NCBI RefSeq assembly: GCF_003633685.1
Contig: NZ_RBKT01000001.1
Coordinates: forward strand, 1,612,001-1,676,000
Reading direction: 5' to 3'
From: Micromonospora pisi
Lineage (GTDB): Bacteria > Actinomycetota > Actinomycetes > Mycobacteriales > Micromonosporaceae
Length of the DNA stretch: 64,000 nucleotides
A program made the position numbers and the translations under genes. The first letter of the stretch is position 1, and each line of letters begins with the position of its first letter. The notes under the pieces are model-generated. The model was given only the letters and a program-made list of their open reading frames with translations, searched no databases and was not told where the DNA came from. Positions 18,272 through 28,709 of the stretch are shown piece after piece.

Positions 18272-19192
18272 TCAGGAGAGCCGGGTCAGGATGCCGTCGG
18301 CCAGGCGGTCGGCGGCACCGGGGGCGTGGGCGAGGAAGAGGGACGGTTCGGTCAGCTCCAGTTCGACCAGGACCGGGGTGCCGTCCGGACCCGGTATCAG
18401 GTCCACCCGCGCATAGAGCAGCCGCTCGGTGGTGCCGCCCGGCAGAGCGGCCAGCACCCGCTCGGCGGTCGCCCGCTCGGCCGTACTCGGTGTACGTGGG
18501 GTGATCTTCTCGCTCCGGAAGAGCTCCACCGTCTCCTGGTCCGGACCGGTGAGCATCGCCCCCTTGCGGATCGCGTGGCTGAACCCGAGGCCGTCCGGGC
18601 CGGCGAGGAAGAGCAGAGCGGTCTCCCCGACCGTGTCGACGGCGCTCAGGTAGGGCTGCACCATGGCGAGCCGGCCAGCGGCCCCGAGCCGGGCGACGTG
18701 TCGCGCGGCGAGCCCGCGCAGGGCCGGGTCGGCGAGGTCGTACCGGCCGGTGTCGAGACTGCCGGCACTGATCGCCGGCTTGATCACGTACTCGCCGCCG
18801 GTCGGTGGCCGCCAGGTCGCTCCCGGTTCCACCCACTCGGTCGGCACCGTCGGCACGCCCGCGTCGGCGAGTTCGGCGAGATACCGCTTGTCGGTGTTCC
18901 AGCGCACGAGATCGGACGGGTTCGCCAGGCGGGGCACGGTATCGGCCCAGGCGACGAACTCGTCCCGGCGCGACGCGTAGTCCCAGGCCGAGCGGAGCAC
19001 CACGAGGCGGTACGCGGCCCAGTCGACCCCTGGCGCGTCCCAGACCACCGGTTCGATCCGTACGCCCCGGGCGGCGAGCGGTCCGACCAACAGCCGGTCG
19101 TCCGGATCCAACTCCGGCAACTCGGCACAGGTAACGAGTGCGACCCGGGGCTCTCCCCGGGTCGCACGGTAACTCTCGGACAAATTTATCAA
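18272..19192 (-). CDS. ATP-grasp family ligase/cyclase, DcsG-like
   Basis: About 300-330 residues. ATP-grasp fold: N-terminal PRVALVTCAELPELDPDD, then VLRSAWDYASRRDEF, NTDKRYLAELADAGVPTVPT, the lysine/glycine strand GGEYVIKPAISAGSLDTG and the metal-binding end ARVDLIPGPDGTPVLVELEL. It resembles the DcsG/STM4014 group (DcsG closes the ring of D-cycloserine), but many relatives are uncharacterised, so the substrate is not assigned. The start is uncertain: an ATG at 19270 overlaps the upstream gene by 82 bases, whereas TTG at 19192 overlaps that gene's stop as TTGA and is preferred here. A hairpin lies over the first codons. Confidence 0.82.
   Translation of the reverse strand: MINLSESYRATRGEPRVALVTCAELPELDPDDRLLVGPLAARGVRIEPVVWDAPGVDWAAYRLVVLRSAWDYASRRDEFVAWADTVPRLANPSDLVRWNTDKRYLAELADAGVPTVPTEWVEPGATWRPPTGGEYVIKPAISAGSLDTGRYDLADPALRGLAARHVARLGAAGRLAMVQPYLSAVDTVGETALLFLAGPDGLGFSHAIRKGAMLTGPDQETVELFRSEKITPRTPSTAERATAERVLAALPGGTTERLLYARVDLIPGPDGTPVLVELELTEPSLFLAHAPGAADRLADGILTRLS
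19138..19167. repeat. Perfect 13-bp hairpin over the 5' end of the ATP-grasp gene
   Basis: GTGCGACCCGGGG at 19138-19150 pairs perfectly with 19155-19167 (loop CTCT). It lies within the first codons of the ATP-grasp gene and after the stop of the gene upstream. It could weaken translation or act as a partial terminator within the pair. Confidence 0.6.
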
Positions 19193-19524
19193 CGGGCCAT
19201 TGTGCGTCGAGCCATCGAGCGCCACAGGTCGTTGCTCGGTCGCATCTGGTCCATCAACTCGCGTTCCCATTCGTTCTCTATTGCTACCCCTGCCTTTTCG
19301 CAGGCCAGTCGGGCGACATCAGTGCCGTCCGCGAACTGGTCCCCCCACACACCGTCCTCCCCCACCAGGACGATGCGGGCACCGCGCTTGCCGACGTACT
19401 CGATGACCGCCTTCGCGCCGCCGTGTCCAGCGGCGAACGTCCGGATGCCGGCGACCAGACCACTCGGGGCTGGCTGCACGGCGGCCTGTTCGCTCGTCAG
19501 CGTCGTATCGGAACCATCTGCCAT
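19189..19524 (-). CDS. Small conserved actinobacterial protein, function unknown
   Basis: 111 residues from the ATG at 19524. No function recognised. The core reads GIRTFAAGHGGAKAVIEYVG and KRGARIVLVGEDGVWGDQFA, followed by a C-terminal acidic-then-basic helix (EWERELMDQMRPSNDLWRSM). It is soluble, with no signal peptide. The protein composition is normal for the genome and its stop overlaps the likely ATP-grasp start, suggesting co-translation. A 7-bp inverted repeat (GAGGCGC/GCGCCTC, 19542-19561) sits in its leader. The frame extends 30 codons upstream with atypical composition, which I excluded. Confidence 0.7.
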   Translation of the reverse strand: MADGSDTTLTSEQAAVQPAPSGLVAGIRTFAAGHGGAKAVIEYVGKRGARIVLVGEDGVWGDQFADGTDVARLACEKAGVAIENEWERELMDQMRPSNDLWRSMARRTMAR

Positions 19525-19857
19525 AGGGCGAAGCCTAAGCAGAGGCGCCCTGGAGCGCCTCCCAGTTGTCAGGATTTTGTGATGACAGTTACCTCTCCAC
19601 TTAAGGAGAAGCACAGGTGGTTTATGCCCATTTATCCGTTATACACGCCGATGATTCGCGGACAAATCAGGACGATTCACGTTTACCCTTGAGTCGAGCC
19701 GACTCACCTCGATGCAAGGGCGTTTCCCGACATAAGAGCCCAGATGAGATTCAATCAGCTCGATTTGCCTCAGTTATACTGATCGATTGCCCAGCGGGAA
19801 CAGCGAGACATCCGGAACCTGACGACACGTGACCACGCCCCCGAGGACGCGGCTGGC
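19525..19857. other. 333-base AT-richer intergenic region
   Basis: The spacer between the divergent starts of the small conserved gene and the ctaB stop is visibly richer in A/T than its surroundings (for example 19610-19700). It contains only short open frames without family likeness or good ribosome-binding sites. It probably carries the promoter and leader of the small conserved gene, including the GAGGCGC inverted repeat; nothing else is recognisable. Confidence 0.5.
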
Positions 19858-20829
19858 TCAGATCAGCGCGTCGAGCGCGACCGCGACGCAGAGAATCGTC
19901 AGATAGGTCGTCGACCAGTGGAACAGCCGCATCGGCTTGAGCGGCTCACCCCGCCGGGCCCGCCCCTCGAGACGGTGCGCCTCGAGCAGGAAGACCGCGC
20001 CGGTCACCACCGCGGTGATGCCGTAGATCGGGCCGAGGCCGAACTCCGCCCCCGCCGGCCAGGCCGCCAACGACGTGGCCACGGTGAGCCAGGAGAAGAT
20101 CACGATCTCCAGGTTGACCCGACGGACCGAGGCCACCACCGGCAGCATCGGGATCCCGGCGCGGGCGTAGTCGTCCTTGTACTTGATGGCGAGCGCGTAG
20201 AAGTGCGGCATCTGCCAGAAGAAGACCAGCCCGAACAGCGCCCACGCGGCCGGCGCCAGCGACCCGGTGACCGCAGCCCAGCCGATCAGCACCGGTGCCG
20301 CCCCGCAGATCCCGCCCCAGAACGTGTTCTGCGACGTGGTCCGCTTGAGCCACATGGTGTAGACGAGGTCGTAGTACGCGATCGCACCCAGGGTGATGGC
20401 CGTGGCCAGCCAGTTGGTGAAGACCGCCATCAGGACGACCGACACCACCGCCAACGTCAGGCCGAAGATCAGCGCGTTGCGCGGCGCCACCGTGTGGGTC
20501 GGCAACGGACGCCGCTTCGTACGCCGCATCAACTGGTCGATGTCACGGTCGATGTAGCAGTTCAACGCGTTCGCCGCGCCCGCCGCGAGCGAGCCACCGA
20601 CCAGCACCACGACGATCAGCCAGAGCGATCCCAGCCCCTTTGCCGCGAGCATCATCGCCGGCACGGTCGTGATGAGCAGCAACTCGACGATCCGAGGCTT
20701 GGTGAGCGAGACGTACGCCCGGACCACCGCGCCGATGTCACTGCCACGAACGGTCGAACCGGCGGGCACATCTCCCGCTGGAGTTCCGCCAGGGGTGGTG
20801 GCGACCGGGCGCTCGGTGATCGTGCTCAC
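19858..20829 (-). CDS. ctaB: Protohaem IX farnesyltransferase (haem O synthase)
   Basis: 323 residues. Polytopic membrane prenyltransferase that adds a farnesyl group to haem B, giving haem O, the substrate of CtaA. The first aspartate-rich motif is [20 protein letters not shown] and the second region contains [17 protein letters not shown], both diagnostic of CtaB/UbiA enzymes. About nine hydrophobic segments are visible, for example [20 protein letters not shown]. The first 30 residues are Thr/Pro/Gly-rich and cytoplasmic. The GTG start at 20829 is the furthest upstream; a later start is possible. The 269-base spacer to tkt holds both divergent promoters but no clear -10/-35 pair. Confidence 0.96.
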   Translation of the reverse strand: MSTITERPVATTPGGTPAGDVPAGSTVRGSDIGAVVRAYVSLTKPRIVELLLITTVPAMMLAAKGLGSLWLIVVVLVGGSLAAGAANALNCYIDRDIDQLMRRTKRRPLPTHTVAPRNALIFGLTLAVVSVVLMAVFTNWLATAITLGAIAYYDLVYTMWLKRTTSQNTFWGGICGAAPVLIGWAAVTGSLAPAAWALFGLVFFWQMPHFYALAIKYKDDYARAGIPMLPVVASVRRVNLEIVIFSWLTVATSLAAWPAGAEFGLGPIYGITAVVTGAVFLLEAHRLEGRARRGEPLKPMRLFHWSTTYLTILCVAVALDALI

Positions 20830-21098
20830 GGATTGCCACCTTCCGGCATCGAGGCGGGAGATCGGATTCGGCGGCGACCGGCACGGATCAGCACACCGAG
20901 CGACAGCCTACGCGTCGCCCTTTTGGCTGACCGGGCGACCCGTCAAGGGTGCGGGCGGTCACATCTCCATGACGCGCTCGAACATCCGAATCAGCCTGGT
21001 CGAGAGTATCGGCATCTGGATCCCCGGGCGCACGTTTAGCCCGGGTCGCTAGGGTCATCCCAGAGGGTTCCGACCACTGCCTAGGAGCACAAACCATC

Positions 21099-23237
21099 GT
21101 GGCTGCCAAACGACCCGCGTCATCTCCGCTGAACTGGTCCGACCTCGACCGTCGGGCCGTCGATACCGTCCGAGTGCTGGCCATGGATGCCGTCGAGAAA
21201 TCCGGCAACGGTCACCCGGGCACGGCGATGAGCCTCGCGCCCGCCGCGTACCTGCTTTTCAACCGCCTGCTCAAGCACGACCCGTCCGACGCCGCGTGGC
21301 CGGGCCGGGACCGCTTCGTGCTCTCCGCCGGACACTCCAGCCTCACCCTCTACATCCAGCTGTACCTCAGCGGATACGGCCTGAGCCTGGACGACCTGAA
21401 GTCGCTGCGCCAGTGGGGATCACTCACCCCGGGCCACCCCGAGCACGGTCACACCGTCGGCGTCGAGACCACCACCGGGCCGCTGGGTCAGGGGCTGGGC
21501 AACGCGGTCGGGATGGCGATGGCCGCGCGGCGTGAGCGGGGCCTGCTCGACCCCGACGCCGAGCCCGGTCAGTCCGTCTTCGACCACCACATCTGGTGCA
21601 TCGCCTCGGACGGCGACATCGAAGAGGGCATCAGCCACGAGGCGAGCGCCCTGGCCGCGCACCAGAAGCTCGGCAACCTCGTGCTGATCTACGACGACAA
21701 CGAGATCTCCATCGAGGACGACACCCGGATCGCGAAGAGCGAGGACGTCGCCGCCCGGTACGCCGCGTACGGCTGGCACGTGCAGACCGTCGACTGGCGG
21801 GCCGGCGACGCCGACCAGGGCGACTACCACGAGGACGTGGAGGCGCTCTACGCGGCGCTGAACGCCGCCAAGGAGGTCACCGACCGGCCGTCGTTCATCG
21901 CGCTGCGCACCATCATCGGCTGGCCCGCGCCGAACAAGAAGAACACCGGCAAGATCCACGGCTCCGCGCTCGGTGCCGACGAGACCGCCGCGACCAAGAA
22001 GATCCTCGGCTTCGACCCGGCGCAGAGCTTCGCCGTCGACCCGGAGGTGCTGGCCCACGCCCGCGGCACGCTGGAGCGCGGTCAGGCGGCGCACGCCGAG
22101 TGGAACAAGGCGTACCAGGCGTGGTCGGAGGCGAACCCGGAGCGCAAGGCGCTGCACGACCGGCTCTCCACCCGTACGCTGCCGGCCGGCTGGACCGACG
22201 CGCTGCCGACCTGGCCGGCGGACGCCAAGGGCGTCGCCACCCGGGCCGCCTCGGGCAAGGTACTGGAGGCGCTCGCCCCGGTGCTGCCCGAACTCTGGGG
22301 CGGTTCGGCCGACCTGGCCGAGAGCAACAACACCACGATGAAGGGCGAGCCGTCGTTCATCCCGGCCGAGTACGCGACCAAGGACTTCCCCGGTCACGAG
22401 TACGGCCGGACGCTGCACTTCGGCATCCGTGAGCACGCCATGGGGGCGATCCTCAACGGCATCGCGCTGCACGGCGGCACCCGCCCCTACGGCGGCACGT
22501 TCCTCGTCTTCAGCGACTACATGCGCCCGTCGGTCCGGCTCGCCGCGCTGATGAAGCTGCCGGTGGTCTACGTCTGGACGCACGACTCGATCGGCCTCGG
22601 CGAGGACGGCCCGACCCACCAGCCGGTCGAGCACCTCTCCGCGCTGCGCGCCATCCCCGGCCTCGACGTGATCCGGCCGGCCGACGCCAACGAGACCGCG
22701 TGGGCCTGGCGGCAGGCGCTCACCAACACCGACCGGCCGGCCGCGCTGGCGCTCAGCCGGCAGCCGCTGCCGACGGTCGACCGTGAGACGCTCGCCTCCG
22801 CCGAGGGGGTGGCCAAGGGCGGTTACGTCCTGGCCGAGGCGTCCACCGCGCAGCCCGCGGTGATCCTCATCGGAACCGGCTCCGAGGTGCAGCTCTGCCT
22901 CACCGCCCGGGACCGCCTCGAAGCCGCCGGCACGCCCACCCGGGTCGTGTCGATGCCCTGCCAGGAGTGGTTCCGGGAGCAGGACTCGGCGTACCGCGAG
23001 TCGGTGCTGCCGCGTGGCGTACGCGCCCGGGTCAGCGTCGAGGCCGGCATCGGCATGTCCTGGCGGGACCTGGTCGGTGAGCTGGGCGAGACGGTGAGCC
23101 TGGAGCACTACGGCGCCAGCGCCCCGCACACCGTGCTTTTCGAGCAGTTCGGCTTTACTCCCGACCACGTCGTCGCCGCCGCTCACGCGTCGCTGGCGAA
23201 GGTCGGCGAGATCACTGGCTCCACCACCGGTAACTGA
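21099..23237 (+). CDS. tkt: Transketolase
   Basis: 712 residues from a GTG with TAGGAGCAC upstream. Thiamine-diphosphate enzyme moving two-carbon ketol units between sugar phosphates. Visible marks are [20 protein letters not shown] (substrate histidine), the ThDP-binding [14 protein letters not shown]-like segment ([20 protein letters not shown]), [16 protein letters not shown] and the catalytic [15 protein letters not shown] with the conserved Glu. [20 protein letters not shown] completes the pyrimidine domain. It is the first gene of the tkt-tal-pgi-zwf-opcA-pgl operon, with 14 bases to tal. Normal length. Confidence 0.98.
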   Translation: MAAKRPASSPLNWSDLDRRAVDTVRVLAMDAVEKSGNGHPGTAMSLAPAAYLLFNRLLKHDPSDAAWPGRDRFVLSAGHSSLTLYIQLYLSGYGLSLDDLKSLRQWGSLTPGHPEHGHTVGVETTTGPLGQGLGNAVGMAMAARRERGLLDPDAEPGQSVFDHHIWCIASDGDIEEGISHEASALAAHQKLGNLVLIYDDNEISIEDDTRIAKSEDVAARYAAYGWHVQTVDWRAGDADQGDYHEDVEALYAALNAAKEVTDRPSFIALRTIIGWPAPNKKNTGKIHGSALGADETAATKKILGFDPAQSFAVDPEVLAHARGTLERGQAAHAEWNKAYQAWSEANPERKALHDRLSTRTLPAGWTDALPTWPADAKGVATRAASGKVLEALAPVLPELWGGSADLAESNNTTMKGEPSFIPAEYATKDFPGHEYGRTLHFGIREHAMGAILNGIALHGGTRPYGGTFLVFSDYMRPSVRLAALMKLPVVYVWTHDSIGLGEDGPTHQPVEHLSALRAIPGLDVIRPADANETAWAWRQALTNTDRPAALALSRQPLPTVDRETLASAEGVAKGGYVLAEASTAQPAVILIGTGSEVQLCLTARDRLEAAGTPTRVVSMPCQEWFREQDSAYRESVLPRGVRARVSVEAGIGMSWRDLVGELGETVSLEHYGASAPHTVLFEQFGFTPDHVVAAAHASLAKVGEITGSTTGN

Positions 23238-23251
23238 GAGAAGGTCAGCAC

Positions 23252-24430
23252 ATGACGGACAGGTTGGGTGAGCTCAGCGCGGCGGGCGTCGCGGTCTGGC
23301 TCGATGATCTATCAAGGGTGCGGCTCAGCTCCGGCGGGCTGGACCAGCTCCGCCGGGAGAAGCACATGGTCGGTGTCACCACGAACCCGACCATCTTCGC
23401 CAAGGCACTGAGCGACGCGGACGAGTACAACTGGCAGCTGCGTGACCTCGCCCTGCGCGGCGTGGCCGTGGAAGAGGCCGTACGGATGCTCACCACGTAC
23501 GACGTGCGCTGGGCGACCGACGTGATGCGGCCCGCGTACGACAGCTCGGACGGCGTCGACGGCCGGGTGTCGATCGAGGTCGACCCGCGGCTGGCGTACG
23601 AGACCGAGAAGACCGTGGCCGAGGCGAAGTCGCTCTGGTGGCTGGTCGACCGGCCGAACCTCTACATCAAGATCCCGGCGACCGAGGCCGGCCTGCCGGC
23701 GATCACCGCCACCCTCGCCGAGGGGATCAGCGTGAACGTGACGCTGATCTTCGGTCTCGACCGCTACTCGCAGGTGATGGAGGCCTTCCTCGCCGGCCTG
23801 GAGCAGGCGAAGGCGAACGGGCACGACCTTTCCAAGATCGGGTCGGTCGCCTCCTTCTTCGTCTCCCGGGTCGACTCCGAGATCGACAAGCGGCTCGAGA
23901 AGATCGGCTCCGCCGAGGCGAAGGCGCTCAAGGGCAAGGCCGCGGTGGCCAACGCCCAGCTCGCCTACGAGCGCTACGCGGAGGTCTTCTCCACCGACCG
24001 GTGGCGCGCGCTCGCCGACGCGGGTGCCCACCCGCAGCGCCCGCTCTGGGCCTCCACCTCGACGAAGAACCCGGACTACCGTGACACGATCTACGTCGAG
24101 GAGCTGATCGCTCCCGGTACGGTCAACACCATGCCGGAGTCGGTCATCCACGCGTACGCGGACCACGGCGAGACCCGGGGCGACACCATCACCGGCTCGT
24201 ACGAGGCCGCCCGGAAGGTCCTCGCCGACCTGATCGCGGTCGGCGTCGACTTCGACGACGTGATCAACACGCTGGAGCGCGAGGGCGTCGAGAAGTTCGA
24301 GGCCAGCTGGGAAGAGCTGCTCGACGGCGTACGCAAGTCCCTCGCCGCGGCGGCCACCGGAGCCAACCACCCCAACCAGGCGGCCCAGGGCAACGCCGCA
24401 GCCGCCCAGCAGGCGGGGGGCAACGCGTGA
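23252..24430 (+). CDS. tal: Transaldolase
   Basis: 392 residues. Transfers the dihydroxyacetone unit from sedoheptulose 7-phosphate to glyceraldehyde 3-phosphate. The Schiff-base lysine is in [16 protein letters not shown]. Other marks are [14 protein letters not shown] and [20 protein letters not shown]. It is the long actinobacterial class, usually about 370-390 residues; the last 20 residues are an Ala/Gln/Asn-rich tail. The ATG follows GAGAAGG. The stop overlaps the pgi GTG start. Confidence 0.97.
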   Translation: MTDRLGELSAAGVAVWLDDLSRVRLSSGGLDQLRREKHMVGVTTNPTIFAKALSDADEYNWQLRDLALRGVAVEEAVRMLTTYDVRWATDVMRPAYDSSDGVDGRVSIEVDPRLAYETEKTVAEAKSLWWLVDRPNLYIKIPATEAGLPAITATLAEGISVNVTLIFGLDRYSQVMEAFLAGLEQAKANGHDLSKIGSVASFFVSRVDSEIDKRLEKIGSAEAKALKGKAAVANAQLAYERYAEVFSTDRWRALADAGAHPQRPLWASTSTKNPDYRDTIYVEELIAPGTVNTMPESVIHAYADHGETRGDTITGSYEAARKVLADLIAVGVDFDDVINTLEREGVEKFEASWEELLDGVRKSLAAAATGANHPNQAAQGNAAAAQQAGGNA

Positions 24431-26073
24431 CCCAGGACCTGGGGAGCGCCGAGGCGGCGGCCGGACTCACGGTCTACGGCGCGGAGGCCATCGACGCCTC
24501 CGCGCCCGGCTCGACCCGCACCGCCCTGGTCGCCGACGACGCTCCCCGCCGGCTGGCGGGCAAGGACGCCACGCTCTGGGGGCCGGACGCCGAGGCCGAG
24601 GCCTCCGTCCGGCTCGGCTGGGTGGACACCCACCAGCGCAGCCGCGAACTCCTCCCCCAGCTCGCCGAGCTCAAGGCCGAACTGGTCGACCTCGACCACG
24701 TGGTGCTGGCCGGCATGGGCGGCTCGTCACTGGCCCCCGAGGTGATCACCCGTACCCTCGGCAAGCCGCTGACCGTACTCGACACCACCGACCCCGGTCA
24801 GGTCCGCGCCGCCCTCGGCGACCGACTGCTCCAGACCGTCGTCGTGGTCGCCAGCAAGTCCGGCTCGACGGTGGAGACCGACAGCCACCGCCGGGCGTAC
24901 TGGCAGGCGTTCCTCGACGCGGGGCTGACCGAGGCGGAGGCCGGCCGGCACTTCGTGATCGTCACCGACCCCGGCTCGCCGCTGGTCGAGACCGCCAACG
25001 AGATGGGCGCCTTCGTGCTCCTCGCCGACCCCAACGTCGGCGGCCGGTACTCGGCGCTCACCGCGTTCGGACTCGTCCCGTCGGCACTGGCCGGGGTAGA
25101 GGTGGCCGAGCTGCTCGACCAGGCCGAGGAGTTCTCCGCCGCTCTCGGCGGGGACAAGGACAACCCGGCGCTCGCGCTCGGTGCCGCACTCGGCACCGCC
25201 GCCACCGGGGGCCGGGACAAGGTCGCGCTGATCTCCGACGGCACCGGCATCGAGGGACTCGGCGACTGGGCCGAGCAGCTCATCGCCGAGTCGACCGGCA
25301 AGGGCGGCGTCGGCATCCTGCCCGTGGTGATCGAATCGCCGCAGGCGCCCGGCGCCACCGGCGCGGACGTGCTCACCGTGACCTACGGCGGGGCGCTCGC
25401 CCCGGGGGCCAACCCCGGCGGCGGGATCGCACCCCAGCTGGCCGTGAACGGCCCGCTCGGCGCGCAGTTCCTGGCCTGGGAGTACGCGACCGCGCTGGCC
25501 GGGGTGGTGCTCGGCATCGACCCGTTCGACCAGCCGAACGTCACCGAGTCCAAGGAGAACACCAACCGGCTGCTCGCGGGCGGCCTGCCGGACGAAACAC
25601 CGTCCTTCACCACCGGCGCGGTCGAGGTCTACGCCCCCGCCGGTGCCCCGGGCGACCTGACCGGCGTGCTCCGCTGGCTGACCGACGGGCTCGGCCCGGA
25701 CGGCTACCTGGCCGCCATGGCGTACCTCGACCGGTTCGGCGACGCCGGCGCGGCCGAGCTGCGCCCGCTGCTCGCCGAGGTCTCCGGACGCCCGGTCACC
25801 TTCGGCTGGGGACCCCGGTTCCTGCACTCCACCGGCCAGTACCACAAGGGCGGCCCACAGGTCGGCTCGTACCTGCAGATCACCGGCGCGGTCGCCGACG
25901 ACCTGCCGGTGCCGGGCAAGCCGTACACCTTCGGCGAGTTGCAGGCGGCCCAGGCGGCCGGCGACCGGCAGGCCCTGGCCGGCCGGAAGCGGCCGGTGCT
26001 CCGGCTGCACCTGACCGACCGGGCGGCCGGTGTGGCGCAACTGCTCGACGCGGTCCGAGAGCTGCGGGGCTGA
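24427..26073 (+). CDS. pgi: Glucose-6-phosphate isomerase
   Basis: 548 residues, GTG start overlapping the tal stop (GTGA). Two SIS domains: [20 protein letters not shown] with [20 protein letters not shown] forms the phosphate-binding pair, and [20 protein letters not shown] provides the C-terminal catalytic region. The divergent N-terminus and bipartite layout match the shorter actinobacterial/transaldolase-linked isomerase lineage more than the E. coli type. It connects glycolysis with the zwf branch encoded next. Confidence 0.95.
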   Translation: MTQDLGSAEAAAGLTVYGAEAIDASAPGSTRTALVADDAPRRLAGKDATLWGPDAEAEASVRLGWVDTHQRSRELLPQLAELKAELVDLDHVVLAGMGGSSLAPEVITRTLGKPLTVLDTTDPGQVRAALGDRLLQTVVVVASKSGSTVETDSHRRAYWQAFLDAGLTEAEAGRHFVIVTDPGSPLVETANEMGAFVLLADPNVGGRYSALTAFGLVPSALAGVEVAELLDQAEEFSAALGGDKDNPALALGAALGTAATGGRDKVALISDGTGIEGLGDWAEQLIAESTGKGGVGILPVVIESPQAPGATGADVLTVTYGGALAPGANPGGGIAPQLAVNGPLGAQFLAWEYATALAGVVLGIDPFDQPNVTESKENTNRLLAGGLPDETPSFTTGAVEVYAPAGAPGDLTGVLRWLTDGLGPDGYLAAMAYLDRFGDAGAAELRPLLAEVSGRPVTFGWGPRFLHSTGQYHKGGPQVGSYLQITGAVADDLPVPGKPYTFGELQAAQAAGDRQALAGRKRPVLRLHLTDRAAGVAQLLDAVRELRG

Positions 26074-26107
26074 GATGAGCCCGGGGCTGAGTAAGGAAGG
26101 AGGCGCT

Positions 26108-27622
26108 GTGAACCCGCTGCGCGATCCGCAGGACCGGCGGCTGCCGCGCATCCCGGAGCCGTGCGCTCTGGTGATCTTTGGCGTGACCGGGGACCTGGCC
26201 CAGAAGAAGCTGCTCCCGGCCGTGTACGACCTGGCCAACCGAGGGCTGCTGCCGCCGGGCTTCGTGGTCCTCGGTTTCGCCCGCCGCGACTGGGGCGACG
26301 GTGACTTCGAGTCGCTCGCGTACCAGGCGGCGCGCAAGGGCGCCCGGACCCCGTGGCGGGAGGAGGTCTGGGCCCGGCTGGCGGGCAACATCAAGTTCGT
26401 CGGCGGCTCGTTCGACGACGACGACGCGTTCGACAGCCTGGCCACGACCCTGGACGAACTGCGTTCCACGCACGGCATCACCGGCAACGCGGCGTTCTAC
26501 TTCTCCATCCCACCGGCCGCGTTCCCGGTGGTGCTGAAGCAGCTCGCCCGTACCGGGATGGCGGACAACGGCAAGTCCGGTGGCTGGCGCCGGGTGGTGG
26601 TGGAGAAGCCGTTCGGCTCCGACCTTCGCTCGGCGAAGTCGCTCAACGACCTGGTCGACGACGTCTTCACCCGGGACGACGTGTTCCGCATCGACCACTA
26701 CCTGGGCAAGGAAACCGTCCAGAACATCATGGCGCTGCGGTTCGCGAACAACCTGTTCGAACCACTCTGGAACTCCAAGTACGTCGACTCGGTGCAGATC
26801 ACCATGGCCGAGGACGTCGGCATCGGCTCCCGGGCCGGTTTCTACGACCACGCCGGCGCCGCCCGCGACGTGCTCCAGAACCACCTGCTGCAACTGCTCG
26901 CCCTGGTGGCGATGGAGGAGCCGACCAGCTTCGACGCCGCCGAGATCCGGGCCGAGAAGCTCAAGGTGCTGCGCGCCATCACCATCCCGAAGGACGTCTC
27001 CACCGGCACCGTACGCGGGCAGTACCTGCCCGGTTGGGTGGCCGGCGAGCGCGCGGTCGGCTACCTGGACGAGAAGGACATCCCGCCGGACTCGACCACC
27101 GAGACGTACGTGGCCGTACGGCTCGGAATCCAGAACCGCCGTTGGGCCGAGGTGCCGTTCTACATCCGGGCCGGGAAGCGCCTGCCCCGCCGGGTCACCG
27201 AGGTGGCCATCATGTTCAAGCGGGCACCGCACCTGCCGTTCGGCGCCACCGACGTGGAGATGCTCGGCAACAACCAGCTCGTCGTACGGGTCCAGCCGGA
27301 CGAGGGCGTGGTGCTGAAGTTCGGCGCCAAGGTCCCCGGCACCACCATGGAGGTCCGCGACATCGCGATGGACTTCCAGTACGGCGAGGCGTTCACCGAG
27401 TCCAGCCCCGAGGCGTACGAGCGGCTCGTGCTCGACGTGCTGATCGGCGACCGGACGCTCTTCCCGGACGCGGCCGAGGTGGAACAGAGCTGGCAGGTGA
27501 TCGACCCGCTGGAGGACGCCTGGCAGGCGACCAAGCCGGAGCCGTACCGCGCCGGCGAGTGGGGACCCCGGGCGGCCGACGAGATGCTGGCCCGCGAGGG
27601 CCGGGCATGGCGGCGGGCGTGA
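26108..27622 (+). CDS. zwf: Glucose-6-phosphate 1-dehydrogenase
   Basis: 504 residues from the GTG at 26108, which follows a strong AAGGAAGGAGG. Oxidises glucose 6-phosphate to 6-phosphogluconolactone with NADP. The nucleotide-binding fold is VIFGVTGDLAQKKLLPAVYD, the substrate site RIDHYLGKETVQNIMALRFA, with EKPFGSDLRSAKSLN just before. The frame extends upstream to 26030 inside pgi, but the ribosome-binding site fixes the start here. Works with the OpcA encoded directly downstream. Confidence 0.98.
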   Translation: MNPLRDPQDRRLPRIPEPCALVIFGVTGDLAQKKLLPAVYDLANRGLLPPGFVVLGFARRDWGDGDFESLAYQAARKGARTPWREEVWARLAGNIKFVGGSFDDDDAFDSLATTLDELRSTHGITGNAAFYFSIPPAAFPVVLKQLARTGMADNGKSGGWRRVVVEKPFGSDLRSAKSLNDLVDDVFTRDDVFRIDHYLGKETVQNIMALRFANNLFEPLWNSKYVDSVQITMAEDVGIGSRAGFYDHAGAARDVLQNHLLQLLALVAMEEPTSFDAAEIRAEKLKVLRAITIPKDVSTGTVRGQYLPGWVAGERAVGYLDEKDIPPDSTTETYVAVRLGIQNRRWAEVPFYIRAGKRLPRRVTEVAIMFKRAPHLPFGATDVEMLGNNQLVVRVQPDEGVVLKFGAKVPGTTMEVRDIAMDFQYGEAFTESSPEAYERLVLDVLIGDRTLFPDAAEVEQSWQVIDPLEDAWQATKPEPYRAGEWGPRAADEMLAREGRAWRRA

Positions 27623-27665
27623 GCGGGCGGACCAGCGGGCTCAGCGAGCAGACCAGGAGGCTCCT

Positions 27666-28709
27666 TTGATCGGCCTATGGGACACCACCGGGAACGAGGT
27701 GGTGAAGGCGTTGGCCGCCGAGCGGCGCAGCGCGGGCGGGGTGGCCAGCGGCATGGCACTCACGCTGATCGTGGTGGTGGACGAGAAACGGGTCCGCGAG
27801 GCCGAGGCCGCCGCGACCATCGCCGCCGCGGCGCACCCGTGCCGGCTGCTGGTCGTGGTCCGCTCGGACGTCGAACGGGAACAGAGCCGGCTGGACGCCG
27901 AGATCGTGGTCGGCGGCCGGCTCGGCCCCTGTGAGGCCGTCGTGATGCGGATGTACGGCCGGCTCGCGCTGCACGCCGAGTCGGTGGTGATGCCGCTGCT
28001 GGTGCCGGACGTACCGGTGGTCACCTGGTGGCACAGCGAACCGCCGTCGCAGATCGCCAACGACTTCCTCGGCGTGGTCGCGGACCGGCGGATCACCGAC
28101 GCCGCGCAGGCGATCAACCCGATCGACGCGCTGCGGCAGCGGGCCCAGGACTACGCACCGGGCGACACCGACCTGGCCTGGACCCGGATCACCCCGTGGC
28201 GCACCCTGGTCGCGGGCGCGTTCGACACCACCGCGGCCCGGGTCACCGACGCCACGGTGGTGGCGCCGAAGGCCGACCCGACCGCCGCCCTGATGATCGG
28301 TTGGCTCGCCGCCCGGCTCGGCATCAAGCCGCGCCTGCAGGAGACCACCGAGCACGCCCGGATGCGCTCGGTGGAGCTGCTCTGCGCCAACGGCGACCAC
28401 GTGGTGCTCACCCGGGAGAACAACATGGCCACCTTCGAGCGGACCGGGCAGGCCGAACGGCAGCTTCCACTGACCCGCCGACCGCTCGGCGACGAACTGG
28501 CCGAGGAGTTGCGTCGGCTCGACGCCGACCAGGTCTACGCCGAGGCGCTGAGCGCGACCACCGGCCTCGGCGGCCTGGATCTGCGGCCGGCTCAGCGGGT
28601 GCACATCTGGAAGGACCCGACACCACCTCGGCGACCGGCCGCCCCGGCGGCTTCCGGCAGCTCGAAGAGCCACGCCCCGGCCACCGCACCGGGTGGATCC
28701 GCGAAGTGA
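27666..28709 (+). CDS. opcA: Glucose-6-phosphate dehydrogenase assembly protein OpcA
   Basis: 347 residues. OpcA is required for active or stable G6PDH in actinobacteria and cyanobacteria. The opening MIGLWDTTGNEVVKALAAER and the middle PDVPVVTWWHSEPPSQIAND are typical. The start is a TTG with AGGAGGCTCC upstream. The last 45 residues are a Pro/Ala/Ser-rich tail of the kind often seen at actinobacterial C-termini. The stop overlaps the pgl GTG start. Position between zwf and pgl is the standard actinobacterial order. Confidence 0.96.
   Translation: MIGLWDTTGNEVVKALAAERRSAGGVASGMALTLIVVVDEKRVREAEAAATIAAAAHPCRLLVVVRSDVEREQSRLDAEIVVGGRLGPCEAVVMRMYGRLALHAESVVMPLLVPDVPVVTWWHSEPPSQIANDFLGVVADRRITDAAQAINPIDALRQRAQDYAPGDTDLAWTRITPWRTLVAGAFDTTAARVTDATVVAPKADPTAALMIGWLAARLGIKPRLQETTEHARMRSVELLCANGDHVVLTRENNMATFERTGQAERQLPLTRRPLGDELAEELRRLDADQVYAEALSATTGLGGLDLRPAQRVHIWKDPTPPRRPAAPAASGSSKSHAPATAPGGSAK

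Noticed and set aside
19525-19857. Possible small genes or a tRNA in the AT-richer spacer
   Set aside because: No cloverleaf arms, conserved T-loop or start with good ribosome-binding site could be found.
26030-26107. Earlier in-frame start for zwf
   Set aside because: It would lie inside pgi; the GTG at 26108 has the strong AAGGAAGGAGG site.
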